A stretch of 64,000 bases of DNA. Origin: Litsea cubeba (Eukaryota; Streptophyta; Magnoliopsida; Laurales; Lauraceae). The position numbers and the translations under genes were made by a program. The stretch lies in NCBI GenBank assembly GCA_012931725.1, contig CM022953.1, positions 58,598,574-58,662,573 of the forward strand, given 5' to 3'. The notes beneath the pieces are model-generated. The model was not told the origin of the DNA and did not search any database. It worked only from the letters and a program-made list of their open reading frames with translations. Shown piece by piece: positions 45,949 through 58,900 of this stretch (the first letter of the stretch is position 1; every line of letters starts with the position of its first letter).

Positions 45949-47707
45949 GGGCCATTCTAAATACACCCACTCTACCTTCTATTTAAACCCACCCTACAAA
46001 TTAGGGTTGATGGGATGGGATGGATTGACCATCAAGTGACTTGTTTGATGGGTCACCAAACCACATGGCGCATGACCAACCATGACAAGACATATGAACG
46101 TCCTCTCAAGACCCCACTTTTTAGTCTCTCTTATCCAACGTGTCTATGAATTGGGCACCCCTTTTGTCACTAAATAAATCCATAATCAATGTATTTCACT
46201 TCCTCCATTTGTTCTTCTTTAATTGGATTTTGAGTTTTTATCATGCAAGCCTTGGAATTTTGAGCAAATGGGGTTTGGTATTTTCAAATTAAGATCAAAG
46301 GGTTGGACTTTAAGGCACTCAAATTTATCATCCAATGACAAAATTAAGTTGAATACATAACACATGATTATAAATTTATCCACCTTTTAGCCATAAAAAG
46401 AAAATCAGGTGGGCCCCACCCATGTGCCTCGTCCTCTTTCTTTGGCACTCTCCCTCTGCAAAAACCACTCCATCTTAATCCCCAATTTCTCTCCCTCTCC
46501 TGATTGATCTTTCTCTGTGTTTTGTCTGAGAGATTTCCTTTTCAATCTCTCTTTGATGGGGTTTCATTTTTTCCTTTTGACAAAAACTGAAATTTTCCTA
46601 TGTCTCTCTCCTTACTCTTAAAAAACCTAGCTCTCAAATCTTTTCTCCTTCCATTATCAAGATGAAAGTTGGAATCTTTAGAGGAAAAGAAGAAAAACCC
46701 ATCTTTGAAATCTCTCCTTCGTCCATTTCAAGATGAAAGTTGCAATCTTTAGAAGAAAAAAAGAAAAACCCATCTCTGAAATCTCTCATTCTTCCATTTT
46801 CAAGATGAAAGTTGCAATCTTTCTCATTACGGTGGGGTTTTTCATCTCTTTCGTCCCAGTTGCAGAGTACCAAACCAACGGAGTAGATTTACAAGCAATG
46901 CAAGCTCTCTCCAAGAACATCAATGGCGCCACGGCCCTTAAATGGATTTTTCGCCCGAAGATAATGCGGGGGGCATTATTGTTATTAATTTCCAGAAGTT
47001 GGGTTTTGGTGGGACCATTTCGCCCGATATTGTGCTGTTAACATCACTCAGAAGCTTTTGCTAGCTGATAACAACCTAACTGGTTCGTTACCCCTGAGAT
47101 TGCTAAGCTACCTAATCTACTCGAACTGGATGTTCGAAACAATAAGATTTCTGGGAAAGTTCATCTTTCAATGGAAATGTGAAGGTTGAGACTGATGGGA
47201 ATCCGGATATTGGGAAGGACACTGGGGGTTCTTCTGGAAGTCCTGGCACATCTCCAGCTGGGGGCGGATCGAGTGGTGGCCATGGAAATGCGAATGGTCC
47301 AGTGCAAGGGGTGGTGTCATTTGGGTTCCAGTTGGAGAGGGACCCATCAGGGTCATCAAAGCCATTTTTTTTACTTGCTGGAGGCAGAGGCCTTCTTGAT
47401 TGAGAGATAGTACTGGGGCAAAGGAGAAGAATAAGAAAGACAAGTGGACTAGCATGGTTAGAAGAAACAGAGGGGGGAGTTCTGGGAGTTCTTGGAGGGG
47501 GGTAATGGCAGGAAGTGAAGTTGGAGAGGGGGCTTTGATAAGACCGTCTTTTTTATAGGCTATAGGCATAGTAGCCATGGGGTGCAAATAGTGGCTTTTG
47601 TTATAATCCATACATCCAAACTTCATATAGACGGGGGCAAATAGTACACCCAACTTCTTATAGACTGGGTGCGGTGGAATCTAGAGTGGGTGTAAATAGC
47701 AACCCCC
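45949..47707 (+). mobile_element. Pack-MULE with receptor-kinase fragments (1759 bp)
   Basis: A perfect 9-bp duplication TTTGTATTC (45940-45948 and 47708-47716) brackets the element and restores the tandem unit when joined. The ends share an imperfect inverted repeat containing TACACCCACTCTA (left GGGCCATTCTAAA..., right on the minus strand GGGGGTTGCTATT...). Nine-base duplications and gene cargo identify a non-autonomous Mutator-like element. No transposase is encoded. Confidence 0.9.
46662..47403 (+). pseudogene. TMK-like receptor kinase fragments captured by the MULE
   Basis: The ATG at 46805 begins MKVAIFLITVGFFISF, a signal-peptide-like start followed by NGVDLQAMQALSKNING, as at the start of TMK-type LRR kinases. 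Out of frame after 46960 come INFQKLGFGGTISPDI, then LLLADNNLTGSLP, NLLELDVRNNKISGKV and VKVETDGNPDIGKDTGG. These are the last extracellular repeats and the Asn-Pro-Asp-Ile linker of TMK proteins. A Gly/Ser-rich pre-membrane stretch follows, to about 47320. Most of the ectodomain, the transmembrane segment and the kinase are absent, and joints shift frame. In intact form these kinases act at the plasma membrane in auxin-linked growth signalling. The 5' end is triplicated (ATGs at 46662, 46733 and 46805, period 71-72). Confidence 0.8.
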
Positions 47708-48220
47708 TTTGTATTCTATTGATTAGCCGTTAAAAGGTCAGTAATAGTCTTCTTTATGGATCAATACAATCATTGGAGAATTAGAATTTGGCCATGGCTT
47801 CGAAGAGGATTCTCATTTCCTTTCTTTCATTCTGTTTAATTCTCATCTCTCTGCAACGTCTCTCTCTCTCTTTCTTTCTTTTTTCTTTCTGTTTAATTCT
47901 CTTCTCTCTGCAACGTCTCTCTCTCTCTTTCTTTCTTTTTTCTTTCTTTTCCCTTTTCCATTTTACCTCTTGCCTATATGGAGAATCCATCCATCAATTT
48001 CATCATCAATTTCCTTCATCATGTTCACAAGACCTTGAGCTTCATCCCCATTCCGTCACCACCGAGCCACCACTGGAACCCCAGCTCACTCCATCTCTTC
48101 TCTCTTTATTTTCCCTATTTGCCCCCTCCTTGCTGCCAACGTGAATCAGCCCCACCGATCTCACCATTTCTCTCTCCCTCTGTTTTCTTATTTCACGCAC
48201 TCTCTCTCTTTCTTTCTCTC

Positions 48221-49112
48221 TGTGTGGGGAGATTTCCGGAGCACAGGATTAAGCTAATCCCAGCCATCAGATGAGACTAAGCACTCTCACGTGCCATCCG
48301 CGTGTCATCCACGTGGCACCAAACTCACCTCGGCTAGCAAGGCAGAGGCCTCGGCCGAAGTCAAACAGCTCCACGCCACTAGCGCCGAGCTCGGCCACCA
48401 CGAGCGCCCATCTCGGCAGAAAGCTCCACCTCGGCTGAAAGAGCCGAGACGGGAGCCGAAGTAAGGAAGAATCTCCACTTGCGTCCTCCTCCCCTCCCAC
48501 GTCATCAAGCACGTGGAGGAGTGGGGGCGCGAGCTAGCAGGACAGATGCGACATCCAGCCGCTCACAATCTTCGCCAGATCACTGACATGGCGGCATCCA
48601 GCGGCTGAGGCCACATCAGGGCAGGGCCCGAGGGCGGATCCGATGGTACCCCTACCGCCAAAGGCGTCCAACACGATCTGGCCCAACAAGACGCGCATTA
48701 AATGCGACGTTGGCTGATCCGACGCGCATTTAATGCAAAGTGGGCTGGATTGGACCGCATTAATTACAACGTGGGCTGATCATGACTTCTCAGTCGAATC
48801 ATGAGACCCATGCCAAGATATCATCCAAGATATCTTCCAAATCGTCTATAAAAAGGACTGCATTCCACATGCAAGGTACACAGAATATATACGCTCAAGA
48901 GCAGTTACTCTGCCTCTCTTCTTCCTCTCCTTCCATTGTCCCAGTTCCTTCACTGACTTTGGCATCGGAGAGCCTTGCGCCGCCCAGGCCAGGGTCCTCT
49001 GACCGTGTGTTCTTCTCTTTCAGGCTTTCGGACGGTACCCAGTCATCACCATCTTTGGATAAGTCCTCTAAGGCTCCCCAGTTATTGTGGGTCATTATTT
49101 TCTGCACCTACA
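48221..49112 (+). repeat. Solo LTR of the Tat family
   Basis: An 892-bp copy of the LTR at 30178/42116, with more differences from those two than they have from each other. It is flanked by a perfect CTCTC duplication (48216-48220, 49113-49117) with no internal region, so it arose by LTR-LTR recombination of an older insertion. It splits tandem-array copy 2. Confidence 0.95.
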
Positions 49113-50123
49113 CTCTCATTCTCTTTCTCACTACACTGCCAACGTGAGCCCCAACCCATTTCATCATTTCACCATTTCACTGTCCCCCTCTGTTTCTTTC
49201 TGTTTTCCTTTCTTTCTTTCATTCTGTTTCTTTCTTTATCCTTGCCAGTGGACCACCGGCACCTCCATCATCGATCAAGTGGACCCCACAACCTCATTGC
49301 AATTTCTCTCTTAGGTAAGCTTCTTTGTTTTGATTAAGTTGGGTTAATTGGGTTTTTCCACTAATTATTGTTGAATGAGTTTGTTAGCATGTTAGATTGT
49401 GAATCTTAGAGTTATTTATGTGGGTTTGTTTCTAATTCATAGGTTTTGGGCATTTTGAGCTATTTTGAGCTAAGTTGTGGATTTAGGAATTTTGAATTTC
49501 CTCACCCAAAGGCATGTGAATATGTATTTATTTTTATGGATATGCATGTTTTTATTTTATTTTATGGAATTGTAACTTTGAAATGATGTAGAGGGCTGAG
49601 TCCCTAAAAATTGATTGCAGGAAATGAAGGATTGGGGATCATTTTTCTAAAATCTGGGAAATAGAGTAGTTTAGATATTTTAAAATATTTTGATTGCAGG
49701 ATATTGATTTGTAAACTCCATTTTCATGAAATTTGCTAGAACATAAATTCTCTGGAATTGTATGATAGGGTGCAGTAGAAATATTTACTAAAAGAAATGA
49801 CGTCTAAAGAGGAAAATAGCTTGCTTATCTATGCTTTTCCATCTTTAAGATTTTCTTGTATGCGGCAAATATCAATGAGATGTGAATTGCGTATCCGATG
49901 GGCTATTCCTTTGCTTAGACATTGTCCAAGCTCACCATGGTTAGATGACACCATTAAATTTTCTTGTCAATTTGTATTCTATTGATTAGCTGTTTAGAGG
50001 TCTGTAATAGTCTTCTCTATGGATCTGTACAATCACGTTTGGAGAATTAGAATTTGGCTATGGCTTTGAAGAGGGTTCTCATTTCCTTTCTTTCATTCTG
50101 TTTCGTTCTCATCACTCTACAAC

Positions 50124-50168
<45 letters not shown>

Positions 50169-53100
50169 CTTTCTTTCGTTTCCCTTTTCCATTTTACCTC
50201 TTGCCTATATGGAGAATCCATCCATCAATTTCATCATCCATTTCCTTCATCATGATCACAAGACCTTGAGCTTCATCCCCATTCCATCACCGCTGAGCCA
50301 CCACCGGCCACCACTGGAACCCAAGTTTACTCCATCTCCTCTGTATTTATTTTCCCTATTTTCCCCCTCCGTGCTGCCAACGTGAATCAGCCCCACCCAT
50401 CTCACCATTTCTCTCTCCCTCTGTTTTTTATTTTATTTTATTTCACACTCTCTCTTACTTTCTTTCTCTCATTCTCTTTCTCACTCCACACTGCCAACGT
50501 GAGCCCCAACCCATTTCATCATTTCACCATTTCACTGTCCCACTCTGTTTCTTTCTGTTTTCCTTTCTTTCTTTCATTCTGTTTCTTTCTTTATCCTCGC
50601 AAATGGACCAGTGACACCTCCATCATCGATCAAGTGGACCCCATAACCTCATTTCATTTTCTCCGTTAGGTACTTAGGTAAGCTTCTTTGTTTTGATTAA
50701 GTTGGGTTAATTGGGTTTTTTCACTAATTAGTGTTGGATGAGTTTGTTAGCATGTTAAATTGTGATTTGTAGAGTTATTTATGTGGGTTTGTTTCTAATT
50801 CATAGGTTTTGGGCATTTTGAGCTAAGTTGTGGATTTGGGCATTTTGGATTTCCTCACCCAAAGGCATGTGAATATGAATTTATTTTTATGGCTATTCAT
50901 GTGTTTTATTTTTTATTTTTTTTATGTAATTGTAACTTTGAAATGATGGTAGAGGGCTGAGTCCCTAAAAATTGATTGCAGGAAATGAAGGATTTGGGAT
51001 CATTTTTCTAAAATCAGGGAAATAAACTAGTTAGATATTTTAAAATATTTTGATTGCCGATTATTGATTTGTAAACTCCATTTTCTTGAAATTTGTTAGA
51101 ACATAAATTCTCTGAAATTGTATGATAGGGTGCAGTAGAAATATCTGCTAAAAGAAATGACATCTAAATAGGAAAATAGCTTGCTTATCTATGCTTTTCC
51201 TTCCATAAGATTATCTTGTATGCGGCAAATATCAATGAGATGTGGATTACGTATCCCATGGGCTCTTCCTTTGCTTAGACGTTGTCCAAAGCTCACCATG
51301 ATTAGATGACACCATTAAATTTTCTTGTCAATTTGTATTCTATTGATTAGCTGTTTAGAGGTCTGTAATAGTCTTCTTTATGGATCTGTACAATCAAGTT
51401 TGGAGAGTTTGAATTTGGCCATGGCTTCAAAGAGGATTCTCATTTCCTTTCTTTCGTTCTGTTTCAATCTCATCACTCTTTAACGTCTCTCTCTCTTTTT
51501 TTCTTCTCTTTCTTTTCCCTTTTCCATTTTACCTCTTGCCTATATGGAGAATCCATCCATCAATTTCATCATCCATTTCCTTCATCAAGAACACAAGACC
51601 TTGAGCTTCATCCCCATTCCGTCACTGCCGAGCCACCATCGACCACCACTGGAACCCTAGCTCACTTCATCTCTTCTCTCTTTATTTTCCCTATTTTCAC
51701 CCTCCTTGCTGCCAACGTGAATCCGCCCCACCCATCTCACCATTTCTCTCTCCCTCTATTTTCTTTATTTCACACACTCTCTGTAAGATCCAGGTCCCAC
51801 CCTATAATATTTTATTATATTTTAATTAGAATATTATTATTATTTTAATTGAATGTATTTTAGCTATTTAAGTGGTTAGGATTAAGTGGGGCACACGTTA
51901 GATTAGATGCATAGATTGGTGAGTTGGGTTAATGGGTAGATGATCTGACCCGTAGTTTTAACTTAATGACTTAAGCCCATAGAATATCTTCTTTTAACCT
52001 AATTCCTATTTTAAACGCTCGTCCTTATCTCTCCCCACTTATCTCTGCAACTCCTCCCGGTTAATCTTCGTCTTCTTCCTCTTTCAACTTCCCAAGCCTC
52101 TGCAAGTTTAGGATCCAGCCATCAGAATCAAGATCTGAAGATACCTTCATTCTTGGTTCGACTTTCTTATCTCAGGTAACCATCTCCTCAAACCATTAGA
52201 AGTAAATCTGTACTCTTGGGTTACATTCTTAATGTTTCCAATGTTGGGTTTTGGGTAGGAATACCATAGATCTGCTCATCTGAACATTCTTCAACCCCAG
52301 TGAAAGGCAAGTACTTAACCATAATTTGTAGATTTAATGCTGGTGTTCCTCATTGATTCATGTGTGGATGCATATAGAAGCCCCTTTTTATGCCCTTTCA
52401 TGTGATGATAATGTTATTGGCGGTTGATTCAATTGATTTTCTCATGACTGTGTTACTGTAGCAATATTCTGATTTTACGTTGACCATCGCCCACCTCTGT
52501 TTGGATTTCAAAACCCCTTTTCTACATCTAAGATCTTGTAAATGGTGTAGTGGTGTAAATATATTGATTGGAATTGGACTCACTGCAAACTCTGCAGAAC
52601 CAGACCGAACTTGTAGCAGATTCTGGGAATGGATTATGCGTGTTACTGACCATGGGACCCACGTGGACCCCACTAATGTTATATCTGATCCATGGATTCG
52701 AAGGAGGACCCAGGGCAACCTTAGAGATGTGGACCCGTGAGGAGTGGGTCCCATCTGGCCCATCATCCAAATCCTTTTGTGTTTTGGGCGTGATTCACTG
52801 ATGTGGTATTGTCATTTGTTTAATCTTGATGTGGGGCCAGGGAAAGGAGCTTAGTGATAATCCAGATCATGGATCTTTTAATGGGATCCAGGGCGACCTT
52901 GTTGGTGAGGGCTGATCGTGAGATTTTGATCAGAGGGCCGTTAACCGAGGTGCTCTTGACGTTGAGCACATTATAACGTTTGAATATATACAGAACCAAG
53001 TACTGAGATGTGAAAAGAAGAAGAGAATGGAGATGACGATGATGTCATCCCATGTCACTCCCATGTGACTTTGGTACAGAATTGATGGGATGAATGGAGG

Positions 53101-54703
53101 GTGGAATTTGGTGGTTTGAGAGTGCATTGGAAAAATATAGCCTTCACCCATGTTACAGAATTGACTTTTAAGTTCTGTCAAATTGTGTGCCTTGCCCCTT
53201 TAGTTTCTGGAAATTAGGAAAAAGGCACTGGTGGTGTTATAAACTCAAATTAGACCCTTTGACTTATTTTGAAGGTGGAAAATATTTTGGATGGAGTCCT
53301 TAGGTCTTCTAAAATTATAAACTAAGATTGATATTTGTCATTATTATTTGCAAATTGATTTTGAAAGGTATCTTTGATTTTAATGTGTTAAAATTATATC
53401 TTTATACCTTATTATTATTCGGATCTTTGGACTAAGTATATACCGTTTGGGCACACGATATCTTACTAACATGGGGTTTAGTGCTTCAAATAACCTCGGG
53501 GAAATTCTAATGGATTCGAGCTCAACCATCTCTATTGGAAAACCGTTAATTGGGTCTATGCACCATTGATGGAGAAGGGATGCGTTGATCTTTTATCTAT
53601 TAGAGATTCATGTGGTTGTTGGGTACGAGACCTTATGTCTGACCTTAGGATTTGCTTGTGATTATTCTTTGACCTTCGCATGCATATATATGTTGGTTTA
53701 GGATATGTATTCCTTTAAATGCATATCCTGTTATGTGTTATGGGCTATGAAGTTGCTTGGCAAATTATGTATGTGATTTGACTATGATATGGGATGTGGA
53801 TTTGACTATGATATGGGTTATGGATTGGCCAGCACTTCATTTTGACTTAGGACTCTTGTGTCGAAGCATTATTATTCGGGTTTATTATGCATATATATTT
53901 TCCTTTATGTGGGTCATTTGTGAACGACTGCAGATCGTATGTGGACGGTTGATTACCGATGTGTCCGGATCACTTATAATCCGCTTTGAATATGAACAGG
54001 TTATCCTGATATTTGTTTATCGATCGGTTTATGACTACCGACGTTGTGGGCGGGCTTTCCCGCTTATGCAGGGTTGACCACCCACAACGGGGACACTTGT
54101 CTCAGTGTGAATCTTATTGCTCCATTTGTTTTATTTGGATTTATGTCATACGTTCATTTGTGTTATATCTTTGCCTTTACTTCTATATGATCACACTTAT
54201 CTATATTCTTCTCGTTATCACATTTGATTTCAAACTATGATTATGTACTTGCTATTTACTTTGTTTATTGGTGCATAGGTACCGATCCCTACCTTGCCTT
54301 GGAGACAGAGGAGGATCAAAAGTTGTAAACGTTTGAGCCCACTGACGAACCCGAGTGGGATGCCCGAGACGGTTTCGGAGCTGTCTGAGCCTGCTTTAGA
54401 GAGAACGTCATCTTAGCAATTCTTTAGATGAACTTTCTTTAATGATAAATCATTCCTTAGTAATTGTTTGATTTATTCTTCCACATTAACTATTAATATT
54501 TATTTTATTTTCATGTTGGATCTTATTTACGAACTTTGAATACCAATTGAATAAATCTTACGTTGCATTTAATGGAATTTTATTTGGACTCACCATGGTT
54601 TGTGATTTTGTGGGTCCACCTTTGGAAGATTGTGTTGTATTAAACACATGAATTTGAATTTAAGATTTTAATTTTTCACGTTTTTCCCAATTCTTATTTT
54701 GGG

Positions 54704-55841
54704 TGTTGGAATTTGAGATGACTTGAGAAGTCTTTTGATGAATTGAAGAAGTTAGCATCTCAAGTATTGTTTTGAGTTGGAATTCTTGTCAACACATTGT
54801 CACAAACATGATGTTAATAAGCTGGTATTGATAGAGCTGAAGAGAAGAATCAGAATTGAAACTGTCAGGAATTCAGATTTCCTGAAACAGAGTGACCGGT
54901 CGACCGGGCTCTTCATGCGGTCGACCGAGAAAAGAAGAAACCTGCAGAAACAGATTCAGGTAGCTCTCAGTTATTTTCGTGACACAGTGTGTCTTCGGTC
55001 GACCGAGACCCCAGGATGTCGACCGAGCTCGAAAGTTGTCTGTTTCTAGTCAGTGTCTTCGTCGACCGAGCAAGCCAGGATGTCGACCGAGCACGGGAAT
55101 CAGAGTTGCGCAGAATTAGAAGTTTTGCACGAAAATTCAGCACTCTTATCTAATTTGTTTGGGACTCTTTCTAAACGAATTGTAGCCCGTTTTAAATACA
55201 ATTAAGGGTTATCAAAACCTATAAAAGGGCATGTATGGGTCGTTTTAAATATACACCAGAAGAGAGAAAGAATAGAGAAGAGTTTTAGAGAGTTCTTGAG
55301 AGAAAGAAGAAGCTGCTGGTGTGTGTTGCTGTGTGCTGATGTGGTGACGTTTTCTACAGCAATTGTGGACGAGATTATGCTCTAGAAGATGGTGATTCGT
55401 CCATGAGTTAAGTGTCTCTCTTTTATGCTTTAGATTTCAATTTGTAAGGGATTGAGAGAGAGAGAATTGTAGAGGGGAAGGGCTGTAGACAGAGTTAATC
55501 TTCTATTCTGTTTTTACATCAAGTTGGTGCTTGGTGTCTGGGGTTTGGTGATCCTATCTGTGGGTGCAGATAAATTGTAAAGGGAGTCGGTGCTTCCTAG
55601 ATAGTTGGTGCTATCTGAAACTAAGGGTTGGTGCTCTTTGTTGTTGGTGCGACTAAATAAGATTCAGATCTGTCCCGGATTGGTGTTCGGACAGTCTTTG
55701 AACCGTGGACGTAGCCTTTCGGTGAACCACGTTAAATCTGGTGTCATTGTGTGGTTTGACTTGTTTTTGTTGTTGAATTGGACCTGTTTTTAGAAATCAC
55801 TGATTCACCCCCCCCCCTCTCAGTGATCGCGGTATCCAACA
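54704..55841 (+). repeat. 5' LTR of the right copia element
   Basis: TGTTGGAATTTGAG...GTATCCAACA. Six GTCGACC(G)-type motifs cluster at 54896-55092, upstream of a TATA-like CCTATAAAAGGGC near 55219. This mirrors the left element. Confidence 0.95.
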
Positions 55842-55843
55842 AT

Positions 55844-55855
55844 TGGTATCAGAGC
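55844..55855 (+). other. Primer-binding site of the right copia element
   Basis: TGGTATCAGAGC, complementary to initiator tRNA-Met, two bases after the LTR. Confidence 0.92.
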
Positions 55856-55907
55856 GAGGTTCCCTTGATCAGTTTAATACGCTAAGGGTGATCTCTTGTC
55901 AAATCAC

Positions 55908-58900
55908 ATGGCAGTCAATACAGAGAATATGAAAGCACCTCTGTTTGATGGCTCTAATTACTCCTTTTGGAAGATTAGGATGCAAGCCTTCATCAAATCT
56001 CTTGGCTATGATGTTTGGGAGGCTGTCAGAGCCGGTTACAATGCTGCCACCGTACCCAATGATACAGCATCGAAGAAGTTGGCAGACAACGACTCCAAGG
56101 CACAGAATGCACTCTTTAGTGGCCTTGTGGACAGCGAGCTTGTCAAAGTAATTGCATGCAAAACAGCCAAGGAAATTTGGGACAAGTTGCAAAGCATACA
56201 TGAAGGTGATGAGAAGATTAAAGAAGCCAAATTGCAAACTCATCGCTCTCAATTTGAATCTCTTCGCATGGAGGAAAGCGAGAATGTTGACTCGTATATG
56301 CAACGAGTGAATGAAGTCACGAATGACATTCGTGGACTAGGGGAGGAGATTAAAGAGCCAGTCATCGTCAAAAAGGTTCTAAGATCTCTTCTTCCCCGGT
56401 TTGATTCAAAAGTCTCAGCCATCGAAGAAGCCAAGATCTGAATGCATTTTCCATGGATGAATTACATGGTTCTCTAACTGCCTATGAGATGCGCATAGGA
56501 AAGACGTCTTCATCTGATAAAGAAGCGGCCTTCAAAGTTCAGAAAAAGGCAAAAGAGACTGGTGGTCATGATGTTGATTCTGATGATGATGAGCTTGAGG
56601 CTCAATTTGTTAGAAAATTGAAGAAAGGAAGCAATGGCAAGTACAAAGGGAAGCTACCCTTTAAATGCTTCAATTGTGGAGGTATTGGTCACTTTGCTGC
56701 GAAGTGTCCGCTAAAAGAAGACAATGATAATGACTCTTATGCTGAAAAGAGTAAAGGAAAGAGAAATTTTAGAAAAAGGGGCAAAGCTAAAAACTTTCTA
56801 TGTCAACAAGATGACAGCACGTCTGAAACTTCAGACGATGATGAATCAACCGAAGCTCTCTTCATGGTCACTGTTGAAGAAGAAGAAGAGCTAGATCCGG
56901 AAGAGGAAGAGGAGGCTGAAGTCAATCTTGAAGAGGAACTCATAGCCGCACTTGAGGAGCTAAGCATGGAACGCAAATCAAGTAAGAAAAATCTGAAACT
57001 TCTCCATGAATCTGAAAGTTCTATTATTGCTTTGAAAACTCAAGTAGAAGAATATAAAAGAATGGTAGAAGTCCTTGAAAACCAAATAAGTATCAAAAAG
57101 GAAGAGGCTATGAAACTTGAAACTGAGATCGCTAGAGCAAAGGCTGAAAATTTGGAAAATAGCAAAAAACTCAAAGCGCTCCAAGCGATTGAAGGGACTA
57201 TGAAACTCGATGAACTACTGAAAGTTCAAAGACCTGCCCACTTCAGATTTGGTCTAGGATTTGAGAAAGGTGAATCCTCTAAGATTGCACCTCCTGAAAA
57301 GAAAGAGTTTGTGAAGCAAGTCACTGCACCTTCTAACTCTATGAAGCCCACTCAACTTAGAAAGGTAATGAAGACTAACCAGCCACCTAAAAAAGGAAGA
57401 ATGTTCAGATTATATGGTTATTGCTATCATTGTAATAGATTTGGACATAAAAGAGCTGATTGTAGATTCTATGTAAGAAACAGCCCATTTGTGACTAGGA
57501 ATCCTTTTTCAATCCTAAGTAGCCACAAAATTGAGTGCTATATGTGTCACAATTATGGACACTTGGCTAGGGATTGTAGGTTGCATATTGCTAACAAATT
57601 TCAGGTTGAAAAGAAACCCAAGTTAGTCAAGGCTTGGAGAGCAAAGCAAAGTGCAGAAAGTCCCAAAGAATCTCTCATTGTGCAAACAGCATTCAATGCA
57701 CAAAAGAAGGCAGCACCATGGGTCCTTGATAGTGGTTGTTCAAGCCATATGACTGGTGATAAAGAGAAATTCATCAAATTACAGCACTATGAAGGCGGTT
57801 CAGTGAAGTTTGGCAACAATGATGGTGCCAAAATCTGCGGAAAAGGTGTTATTCAGCTTATGGCAAACAAGATTAGATCGGAAGAAGTCTTATATGTGTC
57901 TGGATTGAGACACAACCTGCTTAGTGTGAGCCAGATCTGTGACAAGGGTCACGAAGTTATCTTCACAAAGAATGGGTTTGCCATCAAGAAGAGTAGCAAC
58001 GGCAAAACAGTGGCAACTGGATCAAGAACTGCTGGAAATCTCTATACATCGTCAGATGGAGCTGAAAAGACCTGCTTGATGAGTCGGACAGAGGAAAGTT
58101 GGTTGTGGCACAAACGCCTTGGGCATCTAAGCTTTGATAACATGTCAAAGATTTGCAAATCAAAGGCTGTAAGAGGCATGTCTACAGTTGAAAAGCCTTC
58201 CAATCCCATTTGCGACTCTTGTCAAAAGGGAAAGCAAACGAGGGTTATGTTCAAGTCAAAGGAGCATCATTCCAAGAAACCTCTTGAGCTAGTGCACACT
58301 GATCTCTGTGGACCGATGCGAACTCAAAGCACCAATGGAGATAAGTATTTCATGTTATGCATTGATGATTATACTCGTATGACATGGGTATTGTTTCTTA
58401 AGCATAAGCATCAAGCACTTGATCGTTTTAAAGTGTTTAAAGCACAGGTTGAAAATCAATTGGAAAAACGTATCAAGATTTTAAGGTCTGATCGAGGAAT
58501 CGAGTTCACATCTGAAGAGTTCACTAAATATTGTGAACATCATGGCATTCAAAGACAGTACTCAGCCCCTAGAACTCCACAGCAAAATGGAGTTGTGGAA
58601 CGGAAGAATCGCACCGTACAAGAGATGGCTCGTACGATGCTAAGTGAAAGCAAGATGGCTGACAAGTATTGGAAAGAGGCAATTCATACGGCTGTATACA
58701 TTCAAAACCGATGCTTGATCAGGCCACATGAAGTCAAAACTCCCTATGAGCTATGGTTTGGAAGAAAAGCAACAGTCAAGCACTTCAAAGTCTTCGGCAG
58801 CAAGTGTTACATCAAGCGGCTCGAACAAAATCCGGGCAAATTTGAAGAAAGAGCTGACGAAGGTATATTTCTGGGTTACTCCTCTACTAGCAAGGCATAT

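Noticed and set aside
47794..47990. MASKRILISFLSFC frames as small secreted-protein genes in each array copy
   Set aside because: After about 20 residues the frame runs into CT-repeat sequence whose length and frame differ among copies, so no conserved protein is supported.
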